Source of the DNA: Andeanibacterium sp036384795
GTDB taxonomy: Bacteria > Pseudomonadota > Alphaproteobacteria > Sphingomonadales > Sphingomonadaceae
Direction: 5' to 3'
DNA: 64,000 nt
NCBI GenBank assembly: GCA_036384795.1
Contig: DASVLP010000075.1
Span: 7,476-71,475, forward strand
Under the pieces are notes generated by a model, which saw nothing but the letters and a program-made list of their open reading frames with translations, was not told the origin of the DNA and made no database searches. Shown here piece by piece: positions 46,735 to 56,183 of the stretch. Position 1 is the stretch's first letter, and each line of letters opens with the position of its first letter. The position numbers and the translations under genes were made by a program.

Positions 46735-47838
46735 ATGACCAGCGATGCACCCGCAGCCGGTTCGGTCACGCCGCGTGTCGCGAGCCAGATGACCGCCGAA
46801 GACATCGCAGAGGATGAAGGCGGCTTCGACTATGGCTGGCCCGACGCGAATGTCGCACTCGCCGACCCACTCTTCAGCGATTTGCTGATGCGCGCGGACG
46901 TGAACGCCATCGGATATGCCTTGGTTCGCGGCCCGGATGGCGGCACGACGCCAATGCTACTTCTGACGGGTGCGCATGAAGGACCTCTGCGCGAGGTTTT
47001 CGACCTCTTCGCGCGTTGGCAGTTGCTGAGCGGTCCCGGCGCCATCCATATCGAAATCGCCTTTGCCGGTCCGGGGTTCCGCATTGCCGTGCTTCCGGAC
47101 GCCCGCTCACTGCGATGGAGATGCTGCGGATTTGGTAATGTGTCGCGCCCCAACACGTTCAATCTCGCTTGGGTCAAGGGGATCGACACCCGTAGCGATT
47201 TCCTGGATTCGCTCGCCGACTATGGCCGTGGCCCATTTGCGCCGGTCTACCTGGGCGCAGCGATTGCGCAGACTGATGGCAACGGCCAGCCCTTTGCTTG
47301 TGACCTGGACGATGTACCGCGCCTTTTGCTGCCGTCGATTCAGATCCACTGTCGGCCCGAAGACATTCCTGCGGGATCGTTCCTGGCTGGTGGCGACGCT
47401 GGAGACGATACCATCCCATCGGACGTCGATCCGGCCCTGGTCGCCGCGCGGCGCGCTTGGCGCTTGCCCTCCATCATACCGAAGACGATCCATGTCCTTC
47501 GCCACACCGAATCCGGTCGCCAGCTTGTCGATCGCCTGGCGGCGGACGGTGTCGCGCGTTGGCAGGTCGAGCAAGCGATAGCCAACCTTCGCCTGGCGGC
47601 GCTTGCCGAGGTCGGTGAAGCGCCCCCGCATTCCCATTGGATGGAGACGCATTCGCTGCGCCTCGGACATATCGAGCTTGCGGACCAAGCCGTTGATCTT
47701 GGGGCAATGACCATCGACGACATTCTCGACCAAATCCGGCGTGACACCCGCTTTCTATTGAGGCGGATTGGTCGCTCCCCCGCAACGGAAACGCTTGCGG
47801 CGGGCCAGGCCGCCATCCGGGAGGCAGGCTATGCCTGA
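46735..47838 (+). CDS. Unknown partner protein of the DUF4062-STAND gene
   Basis: 367 aa, soluble. The N-terminal ~150 residues look alpha/beta (AIGYALVRGPDGGTTPMLLL, IHIEIAFAGPGFRIAVLPD); the C-terminal ~130 are helical (RRAWRLPSIIPKTIHVLRH, WQVEQAIANLRLAALAEVGE). I do not recognise the family and see no catalytic motif. Its last 8 nt overlap the STAND gene start, so the two are translationally coupled and presumably act together. ATG 46735 chosen. Confidence 0.65.
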   Translation: MTSDAPAAGSVTPRVASQMTAEDIAEDEGGFDYGWPDANVALADPLFSDLLMRADVNAIGYALVRGPDGGTTPMLLLTGAHEGPLREVFDLFARWQLLSGPGAIHIEIAFAGPGFRIAVLPDARSLRWRCCGFGNVSRPNTFNLAWVKGIDTRSDFLDSLADYGRGPFAPVYLGAAIAQTDGNGQPFACDLDDVPRLLLPSIQIHCRPEDIPAGSFLAGGDAGDDTIPSDVDPALVAARRAWRLPSIIPKTIHVLRHTESGRQLVDRLAADGVARWQVEQAIANLRLAALAEVGEAPPHSHWMETHSLRLGHIELADQAVDLGAMTIDDILDQIRRDTRFLLRRIGRSPATETLAAGQAAIREAGYA

Positions 47839-50800
47839 CCGCGGCGACGACGCCCTTGCGGGGCAGATGGAACGACTTTCTATCTTCGTCTCCTCCACGA
47901 TCGAGGAGTGCGCGAAGCAGCGTCGCGAGGCCAGGGCGGCGATCCAGTCCCTTGGATTCGACCCATTCGTATTCGAGCGCGAAGGCGCGCGGACCTATCG
48001 CCCACAAGCGCTCTATCTGGGACGTCTGCGGCGAAGCCAGCTTGCGATTGGCATTTATCGTGCGAGCTATGGCTGGGTCGATGAGGCAAACGGGCAGACG
48101 CTTTCGGGCCTTGAGGACGAGTATCTCGAAATTCGGCGCCTGAACCTCGGGTTGCTCGCCTATATCGAGAAGCGCGCGGACCGCGATCCGCGGCTGACGG
48201 CGATCGTTGATGACATCCTCGGCCAGCAAACGGCCTACTTCTTCGATGCGGATGAGGATCTCAGCTCCGTCATTCACGCCGATATCGTGACCCTGCTTGC
48301 GCAGACCTTCACCCTTCGCCGGATCGCTGCCGATCAGCGCGCCATCGCCCCGCAGGCCACGCTCGACGCCATCTTCAAGACCGCTCCTTACTACATCCGG
48401 CGTGCAGGACTGGACGCTGCACTGCGAGGGCTCGTCACCCGCTACCGCGCGGTCAGTGTGTCCGGTGTTGCAGGCGCCGGAAAGTCCGTGGCACTCGCTC
48501 AATATGCTGCTGATGTTGGCTTGCCCTATGTGAACGGGCGCGGGCTTGATCCACGTGCCCTCCTCGCGAAAGCCGCAGACGCTCTCATCGGCAATACGGC
48601 CAATCCGTCGAATCCTGAGACGTTCGAAGAAGCGCGAGATGCATTTGCCCAGGCGTGGCGCGGCGCAACCACATGGCCCCTGGTGATCGATGACCCAAGT
48701 GACGGCGATCTGTTATGGTCCGAACTGGCTACCATGATGCAGGAAACGGCTTCGGGCGTCGTTGTCATCGGATCGCGTGAACAGCCGGCGGGATTTCGTG
48801 GCGGCTCCCTTCAAGTCGAGGGCTTTACCCAAGAGGAGCTTGCCCTTCTCGAGTCCGTGGTCGATGCGGACGCCCAGCGTCACATCGCGGAACTGCCCGC
48901 TGCGACGACGACGCTGCCGCTCGCGGTGCGCTCTGCCATCCGACCGCTCCGCGACGATGCCGGAAACGCGGTTACGCTCAGGGAGCGCTATCTGGCGCTC
49001 AAGGGTCACCGCCGGGAGATCATTGCCTATCTGGCGCTCAGCGGTGCCCCTTTGTCCCTGGCTGACATCTCGTCCCTTACCGACAGCGCAGTCGACCTGA
49101 CCTCGCTTAGCGATGAGATGGCAGCTCTCGATGACCTCGTTGTGGAGGACGCATCTGGATATTCCTTGTTGCACGACGCTTGGGCTGCCGAATTGGTGGT
49201 CGTCGCGCAGGAGCGAGCGCAGTTTTTCGATGCAGTCGCGCGCAAGCTCGTCACGTTGTTCGATTCGACCGGCCGGGGATGGCTGGCGTTTCAGATGGCA
49301 CGCCTCGCGAATGACGAACTTGCTGTCATCCAGGCGGAGCGGTCGCTGCGCGAAATCCTGTACTCGGGCTCGATCACGCATTTTGTAACTGCGCAGCAGT
49401 TCCTCGCCGACCACTATCGGACGTCGGGAGACCGGACCTCGCTTGTGCAAACCCTCGTCTCGCTGGCGCAGATAGCGAGCAGTTCTCATGATACCGCGCA
49501 CTGCGCCCCTCTCCTGGCCGAAGCCCGGGCGGTTGCCGAGACGATTGGCGATGAGGTTCTCCTCGACTTCGTCGCGGAGTTTGCCGCGACCTATGCCCTT
49601 CAGACTGCCATGTCTCCCGAGACGCTGGGTGAAGTGGAGCGCATTCGCAATCGTCACGAAGAGGCTGGCGACCTGCACAGCGTAGCCCGGTTGCTGGTCG
49701 AAGAAGGCGTCGCGTTTCAAGCGGTCAACCGACAAGATGAGGCCGAACCCCGCTTTCGCCGTGCGCTCGAAATCTTCGAGGCGCATGAAGACGCCTATGG
49801 CCAGGAGCTTGCGACCCGCAATCTCGCCGGTGTGCTTCTCGCCAGCACTGCAACCGCTGCGGAAGGCGAGCAGCTTCTCGCTACCCTTCGGCCCCAGCGA
49901 GGCCAAGCGCGAGAACGTGCCTGGATGTGCAACATTCTCAATCGCCGTTATCGCGACGAAGGGCGCTACAAGGAAGCGGAAGAGGTTGCCCGGGAAGCCA
50001 TCGCCATTGGTGAGACACTCGGAGATCGTCGTCTTGTCGCCATCAATCAGATGGCGCTCGGCAACACGCTTCGAGATGACGGCCGATATGTCGATGCCCT
50101 CATTGCCTACGAGACAGCAGGCGTTGAGGGGCGTGCGGTCTCACGACCGGAAATCGACGGGCGCGCTGCGCGCCTTGCCGCAGCTTGCCATAATTCGCTT
50201 GCCGAAAGCGCGACAGGTGTCGAAGCTCAGGGACATGCCGAGCAGGCCGTCCAACTGGCTCGCCGCGCCATCGCAATATTCGAAAACAGCCTCGGGTCGC
50301 ATGACCATGCCGACGCCTATGACGAGCTCGGCACGGCGTTGATCAGCCTCGGACGCGAAGGTGAAGGCTGGGAGACACGAGCACGAGGCGTGGCGCTATT
50401 CCGGGCAGCCGGCGATCTCGACAACGCGCACAAGCTCGAACGGCAATTGGCCCATGGTGCGTTCGATCTGCCCTTCGACCTTGCCATGCGGGTGATGCTC
50501 GTCGCTCGGGGGAAAACGGTCGACCGCCAATCTCCGCCATTGGCTTTGTGGGCGGAGGCTGCTGCTGCGATGCTCGAACAGGCAGTGCCCGACGTTGCCG
50601 CGGCGACCTCGTCGATGCTGGTCCGACATCTGATCGCTGCGATCCCCAAGGCCTATCTCAGCGCAGCGCTCGATCGCTGCCTTCGCATCGTTGCCGACCG
50701 CAAGATTGTGGCAGGCCACCAGAACCGTGCCCTCTTCCTGCTCAACCTCTTGGCCTTCACAGCCCCCTATCAACTGACGCGCGCCGAGATGTTGACGATC

Positions 50801-51346
50801 GCGACGCTATGTCTTGAGGGCGACCAGCAAATCCGGCTCCGCGAGATACCCACCCTCGGTGTTCAGTTGGTGCTCGAAATTGGATCGGGACAGATGTTCC
50901 TGTTCACCATTTCAGCCGCCGACGAAAGCGTCGAAGCCACCTACGTTGCGCTCTGCCTCGGCGCGTTTCTTGCCGGCTGCGATGAGCGGGTAAGCCGTGA
51001 TTTCATTGCGCCCTATGCGAGAAATCCGGCCGCCTTCGACGTAATGACGACCAGCCTTGCTCCGGTAGGCCCAAGCCTATTGGCGACTGTCCAGCCTCAT
51101 CTCCAAGACCGAGCCGTCACCTTTGTGGGCTTCGGCCATCGGGAAGAGGGGCCACCCCGCATCACGGCTTTCTGTAGCGACGGTGCTCCGGCCGCCATGC
51201 CCCCGGGCGATGAGCGTGCTGGCGCCTTCGAAATCGTCCTTGTCGAATTTCTCTCAGCTCTTGTGAGCGCGGCTTACGACGTCAACCTCCAGACCCAAGA
51301 GCAACTCCCAAAAACGAAGGAACTCCTGCGCCACATGTTGTGGTGA
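47831..51346 (+). CDS. DUF4062-STAND NTPase-TPR protein, candidate antiphage sensor/effector
   Basis: 1171 aa. Residues about 15-110 are a DUF4062 domain (LSIFVSSTIEECAKQRREAR, ALYLGRLRRSQLAIGIYRAS YGW), a TIR/deoxyribosyltransferase-like Rossmann module. A STAND NTPase follows with Walker A GVAGAGKS at 212-219 and Walker B LVIDD at 284-288. Residues about 520-870 are TPR-like helical repeats (RRALEIFEAHEDAYGQELAT, YKEAEEVAREAIAIGETLGD). The last ~250 residues form an unrecognised domain. This architecture parallels STAND antiphage proteins, where the C-terminal repeats sense and the N-terminal domain acts. ATG 47831 follows GGGAGG and overlaps the upstream gene by 8 nt. Confidence 0.82.
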   Translation: MPDRGDDALAGQMERLSIFVSSTIEECAKQRREARAAIQSLGFDPFVFEREGARTYRPQALYLGRLRRSQLAIGIYRASYGWVDEANGQTLSGLEDEYLEIRRLNLGLLAYIEKRADRDPRLTAIVDDILGQQTAYFFDADEDLSSVIHADIVTLLAQTFTLRRIAADQRAIAPQATLDAIFKTAPYYIRRAGLDAALRGLVTRYRAVSVSGVAGAGKSVALAQYAADVGLPYVNGRGLDPRALLAKAADALIGNTANPSNPETFEEARDAFAQAWRGATTWPLVIDDPSDGDLLWSELATMMQETASGVVVIGSREQPAGFRGGSLQVEGFTQEELALLESVVDADAQRHIAELPAATTTLPLAVRSAIRPLRDDAGNAVTLRERYLALKGHRREIIAYLALSGAPLSLADISSLTDSAVDLTSLSDEMAALDDLVVEDASGYSLLHDAWAAELVVVAQERAQFFDAVARKLVTLFDSTGRGWLAFQMARLANDELAVIQAERSLREILYSGSITHFVTAQQFLADHYRTSGDRTSLVQTLVSLAQIASSSHDTAHCAPLLAEARAVAETIGDEVLLDFVAEFAATYALQTAMSPETLGEVERIRNRHEEAGDLHSVARLLVEEGVAFQAVNRQDEAEPRFRRALEIFEAHEDAYGQELATRNLAGVLLASTATAAEGEQLLATLRPQRGQARERAWMCNILNRRYRDEGRYKEAEEVAREAIAIGETLGDRRLVAINQMALGNTLRDDGRYVDALIAYETAGVEGRAVSRPEIDGRAARLAAACHNSLAESATGVEAQGHAEQAVQLARRAIAIFENSLGSHDHADAYDELGTALISLGREGEGWETRARGVALFRAAGDLDNAHKLERQLAHGAFDLPFDLAMRVMLVARGKTVDRQSPPLALWAEAAAAMLEQAVPDVAAATSSMLVRHLIAAIPKAYLSAALDRCLRIVADRKIVAGHQNRALFLLNLLAFTAPYQLTRAEMLTIATLCLEGDQQIRLREIPTLGVQLVLEIGSGQMFLFTISAADESVEATYVALCLGAFLAGCDERVSRDFIAPYARNPAAFDVMTTSLAPVGPSLLATVQPHLQDRAVTFVGFGHREEGPPRITAFCSDGAPAAMPPGDERAGAFEIVLVEFLSALVSAAYDVNLQTQEQLPKTKELLRHMLW

Positions 51347-51433
51347 CGCTACAACGAGGCGGGTGGCGCGAACGTGCCCATTCACCACTCCCACCGGACG
51401 ACCTATCGACCAATAATGTGCCTATCGAGCATT

Positions 51434-52318
51434 TCAGGTGGAAAGCCCGATGGTCTGTCGATCCTTAGCGTACGCCGAGGCGTCGCCAGCGCCGAACTCC
51501 TGCGGCAAGACGGCGAAAGGTCCCGCGTTATCCTGGATCATCGGCTGATATTCGGCAAATTCACCCTGAAGGGGAAGGCTATAGGATGTGGCCAGGGCTG
51601 CAATCTGAAATCCGATCGATTTGCGGAGTATCCGAAGCGCTGCCTCGAAGGCACGCCATTCCGGATCACCGCCATCGCACCGAAGGATCTCGAGATCGAA
51701 GGGCTCAACGGTATCGAAGAAGTGCCGAATCGTTTGACCCAATGCGAGGATGACTGTGTCGAGCGGCGAGCCCTTCAGGCAGCGCGATCGCAAAGCGGTG
51801 AAATCGCGCCGCAAACCGTCTAGCGAGCGCCGCACCCGATCGGGAAATTCCGCGTCGAAGGCGGCCCACAGCGCCCGGCGGTCCTCAACGAGAACGATCA
51901 CCTGCGCCGCTACGTCCGGATCGATGCGCTGCGCGCGGAGCAGTTCGATGCTCTTGGCATAGCCTTGGGTCCGGACTTCGGCGATCATTGCGTCATGACC
52001 GCGTTTCCAACCTCGAAGCTCGTCGGCGCTGTAGCCGCCCTGATCCTTGTCGATGATGTCGCCACATTCGCGGCAGAGCCAGATGCCGTTTTCCACGGAG
52101 CGGCGTTCGGCCTCGGTCTGGCCGGGGTCGTAGCGCGGCCCTCCCGGCGAGGCGGCACAAATATGCGCGCCGTGTCCGGTCTCCAATCCGCGTGAACTGT
52201 CGTGAGACGGTCCCGCCGTGAGTTTCAGGCATCGCGGATTGCTGCAAAAATGGGCAGCGCGAACGGCCAGCGTGCGCCGAACAGCCACTGAGAAATTATG
52301 TCGGGATGTCGCAGTCAT
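51434..52318 (-). CDS. HNH-type zinc nuclease-like protein
   Basis: 294 aa. The N-terminal ~100 residues contain an HNH-like site: AHFCSNPRCLKLTAG (Cys pair), ETGHGAHICAASPGGPRYD, SVENGIWLCRECGDIIDKDQ (Asn and CxxC), then GGYSADELRGWKRGHD. This pattern is known from HNH modules fused to variable defence domains. The C-terminal ~170 residues are helical and unassigned. Convergent with the STAND gene (87 bp between stops). Confidence 0.75.
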   Translation of the reverse strand: MTATSRHNFSVAVRRTLAVRAAHFCSNPRCLKLTAGPSHDSSRGLETGHGAHICAASPGGPRYDPGQTEAERRSVENGIWLCRECGDIIDKDQGGYSADELRGWKRGHDAMIAEVRTQGYAKSIELLRAQRIDPDVAAQVIVLVEDRRALWAAFDAEFPDRVRRSLDGLRRDFTALRSRCLKGSPLDTVILALGQTIRHFFDTVEPFDLEILRCDGGDPEWRAFEAALRILRKSIGFQIAALATSYSLPLQGEFAEYQPMIQDNAGPFAVLPQEFGAGDASAYAKDRQTIGLST

Positions 52319-52405
52319 ATCGGCACGTTACACTATGAGCTCACGAAACATCAGAGTGAACTCCTCCCAGAAAAAGCCAGCAAAACAGCCCAGCGTTTCA
52401 TCCTG

Positions 52406-53068
52406 TCAAAGACCCAGAAGGTGCTTCGCCAAACCCATGTTCTGCGCATAGTCGAGTCCCAGAGGCGCGAACTCAGCGGTGATTTCGGGCTTCAGACTCC
52501 TACGATCGAGAAGATACTCGTTGGTGTTGGACGAGAGGAACACGATGGGCTCCTTGGTTCCAGCTCTCCGGAGGCCCGAGGCCAACTCCAATACCGTCTC
52601 GTAGACAAGGCAGTCCTTGGAGGATTCCTTACCGCGCATTGCCGGAGGGGTCGCCGTGTTGACCCGAGCGAACGCCTTCGCCGGAGCGTCGTCCCCCGGC
52701 TTAAAGGTTTGCAGCCGTGCCAGCCAGCGGCCGACGATTCCGTGAGCGCGGCCGACATGGCCATCGAGATGCGCGAGGTCGACGACCTTTGCAGCGCCAT
52801 ACACGGCGTCGAGCGCATTGATCCTACTGAGCTGGTCCCGCACCCGATTGATTGCCCGTTCTGCCTCCTCTTGGGTCGAAACGTCATGCTCATTGAACTC
52901 GGTCGCGACCTGTTCGGGCAGGAAGAACTGAAGCCGCCCCCCCTCGGCGGCCTCCAACAGCTCTAGGCCAGCGATCCGATCCGGCACGCGCATCGTATCC
53001 CTTGAAGGGTCGCGCATGATGTCGAGCAGCGAGCACGTGTCGAAGCACAGCACAGGCACCGAGGACAT
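52406..53068 (-). CDS. PIN-like domain protein
   Basis: About 220 aa. It begins VPVLCFDTCSLLDIMRDPS, the PIN pattern of a strand followed by Asp. Further acidic positions are in LPEQVATEFNEHD, SSKDCLVYETVLELA and a terminal PIVFLSSNTNEYL (S/T-N strand), as in DUF4935-type PIN proteins. Predicted ribonuclease. ATG 53068, with AGG 7 nt upstream, is preferred; ATG 53092 is possible. It follows the partner gene by 29 bp on the same strand. Confidence 0.72.
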   Translation of the reverse strand: MSSVPVLCFDTCSLLDIMRDPSRDTMRVPDRIAGLELLEAAEGGRLQFFLPEQVATEFNEHDVSTQEEAERAINRVRDQLSRINALDAVYGAAKVVDLAHLDGHVGRAHGIVGRWLARLQTFKPGDDAPAKAFARVNTATPPAMRGKESSKDCLVYETVLELASGLRRAGTKEPIVFLSSNTNEYLLDRRSLKPEITAEFAPLGLDYAQNMGLAKHLLGL

Positions 53069-53097
53069 TGCGAGGCCTGCGGCCGAGATCATCCGAA

Positions 53098-53754
53098 TCA
53101 ATGCTCGTCGTAATAGGTGAGTAGAGCGAGCGCGTTCTGATAGTTGCCGGCAAGGTCGTAGGCGGTTTCCTCGTCCCAACCGTCGACCTCGCGCAGCCAA
53201 CGGGCGAGCGTCTCGACGTCGAGTTCTCTCCCGGAGCGGTGTGACGCCACGAGGAAATCGAACCAGCGTCGCTGGTCCATCGGGTGGCTGGCCCCGGTCG
53301 ACTTGTTTGCTGCGGCTGAAAAACGCCTAAGGCAGGTGGCCACATCATCTGTGGTCCAGTCCTCGAGCGACTGGCTGTCCGAGGATAACTCGATTCCGAC
53401 GCCCAGGCGATCGCAGACCGGCCGGGCGACGCGATCCACGAAGTCGGTCAGGATGGCATTGTATTCGCTGTAGGACAGACTCCTCGCCTCGAGAGGCACG
53501 ATATTGGGCACATAGTAGCCGCCGTCCCTACCCCACAGAGTAAGTCCGGCCGCGGGAAGCTGATCGCTTGCGTCGTGCCGGAAGAGCAGCACGTCCTCGG
53601 AACTCACTGCGTTGCGCTTGATTTCCTCGGCACGCTCGGCATCGAAGCTCCACGGAGCGACGGCGGCTTCGATGAGTGCGATGCGCAGAGCGGCTATCAC
53701 GCCCGGCGGCACGGTCAGGCTCATGTCGCGAAACATTTCGATGCCGTCAGCCAT
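53098..53754 (-). CDS. Unknown protein upstream of the PIN gene
   Basis: About 218 aa, soluble, acidic. Features: LTVPPGVIAALRIALIEAAV near the start, SYSEYNAILTDFVDRVARPV in the middle and a C-terminal NYQNALALLTYYDEH. No recognised family. AAGGGA sits 6 nt before ATG 53754. Its placement just before a PIN protein suggests an antitoxin, sensor or regulatory partner, by context only. Confidence 0.6.
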   Translation of the reverse strand: MADGIEMFRDMSLTVPPGVIAALRIALIEAAVAPWSFDAERAEEIKRNAVSSEDVLLFRHDASDQLPAAGLTLWGRDGGYYVPNIVPLEARSLSYSEYNAILTDFVDRVARPVCDRLGVGIELSSDSQSLEDWTTDDVATCLRRFSAAANKSTGASHPMDQRRWFDFLVASHRSGRELDVETLARWLREVDGWDEETAYDLAGNYQNALALLTYYDEH

Positions 53755-53943
53755 ATACATTCCCTTGGAGCCGTTAGCCTCTCTAGCCTGAAGATCGGCG
53801 TCCCGCACTTCTCGAGTTTACGGCGTTAGTGACTGTGCGTCTGAGCCGGGACAGCACTCAATCCGAATAGATCGCTGCTGGTGGAAACCAGGGGAACGTC
53901 AGAAGCAGCAGTTCCCAGCTATCGTGGCAAGTTCGACCGATCC

Positions 53944-54495
53944 TTAACGCACCTGCCGGACCGAACGCATGATGCTTAGGGCGACCGATAGCGTCAGGCC
54001 CATGTCCAAGCAGAGCTTGAAGAACTCTTCCGAGGCATGGCGCGGTTCCAGACCATATTGACGCACGAGTTTTCGGGCGTGCTTGCCCAGTGGGATGGCA
54101 TCGCTGAGCGATACCCATTCTGGATTCCCGGCCTGTTGCTCGAAATCGAAAATGATCGGGTCAGGCAAATCGGCACCGAGCAATATGTAGCGAAGGTGCT
54201 TTATGAAATGCGGGTGGGTATAAATGTCTTCGCCAAGACAATTATTTCGCTCAAACGCCCCCTTCCTCGATGCCTTGATCCGGCCCGGATTATATTCGGC
54301 ATCGTTCCAGTAGCGCAATCTCCGGGGCGGCACGCCGTCCCGTGCGCTCAATGAAGCAAGCAGGGCGAGGATTGGCTTAGCATTCGCGTTGTAGGCGGCA
54401 TGGGCTTCATCGTGGTTGCGGTGAGAAAGGCGCAGGTCGATCTTGGAGACGAGCGTTTCTTCGGCATCGGTTAGCGGGATGCGATACTTTTCCAT
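53944..54495 (-). CDS. Unknown protein, 183 aa
   Basis: Helix-rich soluble protein: KYRIPLTDAEETLVSKIDLR, DEAHAAYNANAKPILALLAS, IYTHPHFIKHLRYILLGADL. AAAGGA lies 4 nt before the ATG. It stands alone between the PIN pair and the divergent abiE genes. No family recognised. Confidence 0.6.
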   Translation of the reverse strand: MEKYRIPLTDAEETLVSKIDLRLSHRNHDEAHAAYNANAKPILALLASLSARDGVPPRRLRYWNDAEYNPGRIKASRKGAFERNNCLGEDIYTHPHFIKHLRYILLGADLPDPIIFDFEQQAGNPEWVSLSDAIPLGKHARKLVRQYGLEPRHASEEFFKLCLDMGLTLSVALSIMRSVRQVR

Positions 54496-54627
54496 GTCAT
54501 CCTTTCATCCACCTCCGGCACAGGCGATGTATCCTTTTCGATGCTGCCCTGCGCTGCCAGAGAGACGATGACAAGCTTATGGCCAGAGCCGGCAATCTTC
54601 ACAATCGCTTGGCGAAATGTAGATTGG

Positions 54628-54692
54628 GTCACCGCAGGTGACATGTGACAAAACCTCTGATAAAAACATGACTGATTAGAGGATTTGTCACA
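54628..54692 (+). promoter_or_regulatory. Inverted-repeat operator region of the abiE genes
   Basis: Two inverted repeats precede abiEi. IR1 is GTCACC-GCA-GGTGAC (54628-54642). IR2 has 15-bp arms TGTGACAAAACCTCT (54644-54658) and AGAGGATTTGTCACA (54678-54692), one mismatch, 19-nt spacer, with the right arm ending on the abiEi ATG. AbiEi antitoxins are known to autorepress by binding paired inverted repeats at their own promoter, so this fits, though binding here is inferred. Confidence 0.7.
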
Positions 54693-55312
54693 TGCTCACA
54701 TCGGGAGATTCGCAAAAGGCAAAGCTTAGAAGCCTGCTCGACGCACGCACCATGATGCGCGCTCAGGAACTGCGTGAAGCCGGCATCAGCGCGCAAACGA
54801 TCGCACGTGCCGTCGAGAATGGCGAGGTCGAACGCATCTCGCGCGGGGTCTATCAGAAGCGTGGCGCGGAGATCGAAGAGAACCAAATCCTCGCCGAGGC
54901 CACCATGCGCGTCCCAAAAGGTGTGATCGCTCTGGTGTCGGCGCTCGCCTTCCACGAACTGACCGATCAAATGCCGCGGCGCGTTTGGATGGCGATTGGG
55001 GCAAGCGATTGGACGCCCGTGCAGTCCTATCCCCCGCTGCGCATGGTCCGCTTCACTGAACCTTATCTGCGCCAGGGCATCGAGCATCATACGATCGCTG
55101 GGGTCCAGGTGCCGGTCTATTCAATCCCAAAAACCCTTGCCGATCTGTTCCGGAACTCCAAGCTGGTTGATCGATCGGTCGCGGTGGAAGGTCTGCGCGC
55201 CGCTCTCCAGCGGCGCAAGGTAACTCCGAGCGCAATCGCCGAAGGCGCGAAGGCCGGCGGTGCCTGGAAGGTGATGAAACCCTATCTCGAGGCACTCACC
55301 TCCAATGGGTAG
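54692..55312 (+). CDS. abiEi: AbiEi-type antitoxin (type IV toxin-antitoxin)
   Basis: 206 aa. N-terminal winged-helix (MRAQELREAGISAQTIARAV, VERISRGVYQKRG) and C-terminal AbiEi domain (VYSIPKTLADLFRNSKLVDR, ALQRRKVTPSAIAEGAK). It represses its promoter and counteracts AbiEii without the two proteins binding. Its stop overlaps the toxin start by 8 nt. Confidence 0.9.
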   Translation: MLTSGDSQKAKLRSLLDARTMMRAQELREAGISAQTIARAVENGEVERISRGVYQKRGAEIEENQILAEATMRVPKGVIALVSALAFHELTDQMPRRVWMAIGASDWTPVQSYPPLRMVRFTEPYLRQGIEHHTIAGVQVPVYSIPKTLADLFRNSKLVDRSVAVEGLRAALQRRKVTPSAIAEGAKAGGAWKVMKPYLEALTSNG

Positions 55313-56183
55313 AGCACCGACCAACATGGCGAAGTCGGTCAAGGACCGGCTGCTCAATATCGCCCGCAAGGAAGGCCGTGCGTTCGATGTCCTGCTGGTG
55401 CGGTTCGCACTTGAACGGCTGCTCTACCGCCTGTCGATCTCAGCGCATCGCGACCGCTTCGTCCTGAAAGGCGGCATGCTGGTCACGGTTTGGGTGGCCG
55501 ACGACAATCGAGTGACGCGGGATGCAGACTTTCTCGGACATGGGGACGCCGATCCTGATCGCCTGGTCGCCGACTTCCAAGAGATCATGGCGATCGACAA
55601 CGACGACGGACTCGCCTTCGATATTGATGCACTCGCCGCGACGGTCATCCGAGAGGAGATGGAATATGGCGGCGTCCGTTTGAAGACCGCGGCCTACCTT
55701 GAAAGGACGCGCATCCCCGTCACGATCGACATCGGCTTCGGTGACGCCATGGCCGACGCGACGCAGCGGCTCGACTATCCAACCTTGCTGGATCTTCCCG
55801 TTCCGCAGGTGCGTTCCTATCCTCCCGCTACGGTGATCGCCGAGAAATTCCAGGCGATGGTAGCGCTCGGCGTCCTCAACGGACGTATGAAGGACTATTA
55901 CGATCTGTGGGCGATCCCGCGCGCAATCGATATTTCCGATAACGATCTGGATGCAGCCATCCGCGCGACATTCGAGCGCCGCGGAACGCCGATCCCGAAT
56001 GAACGTCCCCTAGGCCTCTCGGCCGAAATGGTCGACGACGCAGGGAAGCAACGGCAATGGCGTGCCTACGCCACATCGCTCGAGCTCGACAATGTTTCCC
56101 TGGAGTCGATCATCGACGCCGTCTGGGGGCTGGTAGGTCCGTCATGCACGCGAATTGTATCGCAAGCCGGGGGTGAGACATGA
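55305..56183 (+). CDS. abiEii: AbiEii-type nucleotidyltransferase toxin
   Basis: 292 aa. The nucleotidyltransferase motifs of DUF1814/AbiEii are visible: FVLKGGMLVTVW, VTRDADFLGHGD (D-x-D), TIDIGFGDAM and a Lys in TVIAEKFQAMVALG, then KDYYDLWAI. Toxins of this family transfer nucleotides, in studied cases to tRNA, and cause growth arrest on infection. Its last codons overlap the DUF4238 start (ATGA), physically joining abiE to the next three genes. Confidence 0.9.
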   Translation: MGRAPTNMAKSVKDRLLNIARKEGRAFDVLLVRFALERLLYRLSISAHRDRFVLKGGMLVTVWVADDNRVTRDADFLGHGDADPDRLVADFQEIMAIDNDDGLAFDIDALAATVIREEMEYGGVRLKTAAYLERTRIPVTIDIGFGDAMADATQRLDYPTLLDLPVPQVRSYPPATVIAEKFQAMVALGVLNGRMKDYYDLWAIPRAIDISDNDLDAAIRATFERRGTPIPNERPLGLSAEMVDDAGKQRQWRAYATSLELDNVSLESIIDAVWGLVGPSCTRIVSQAGGET

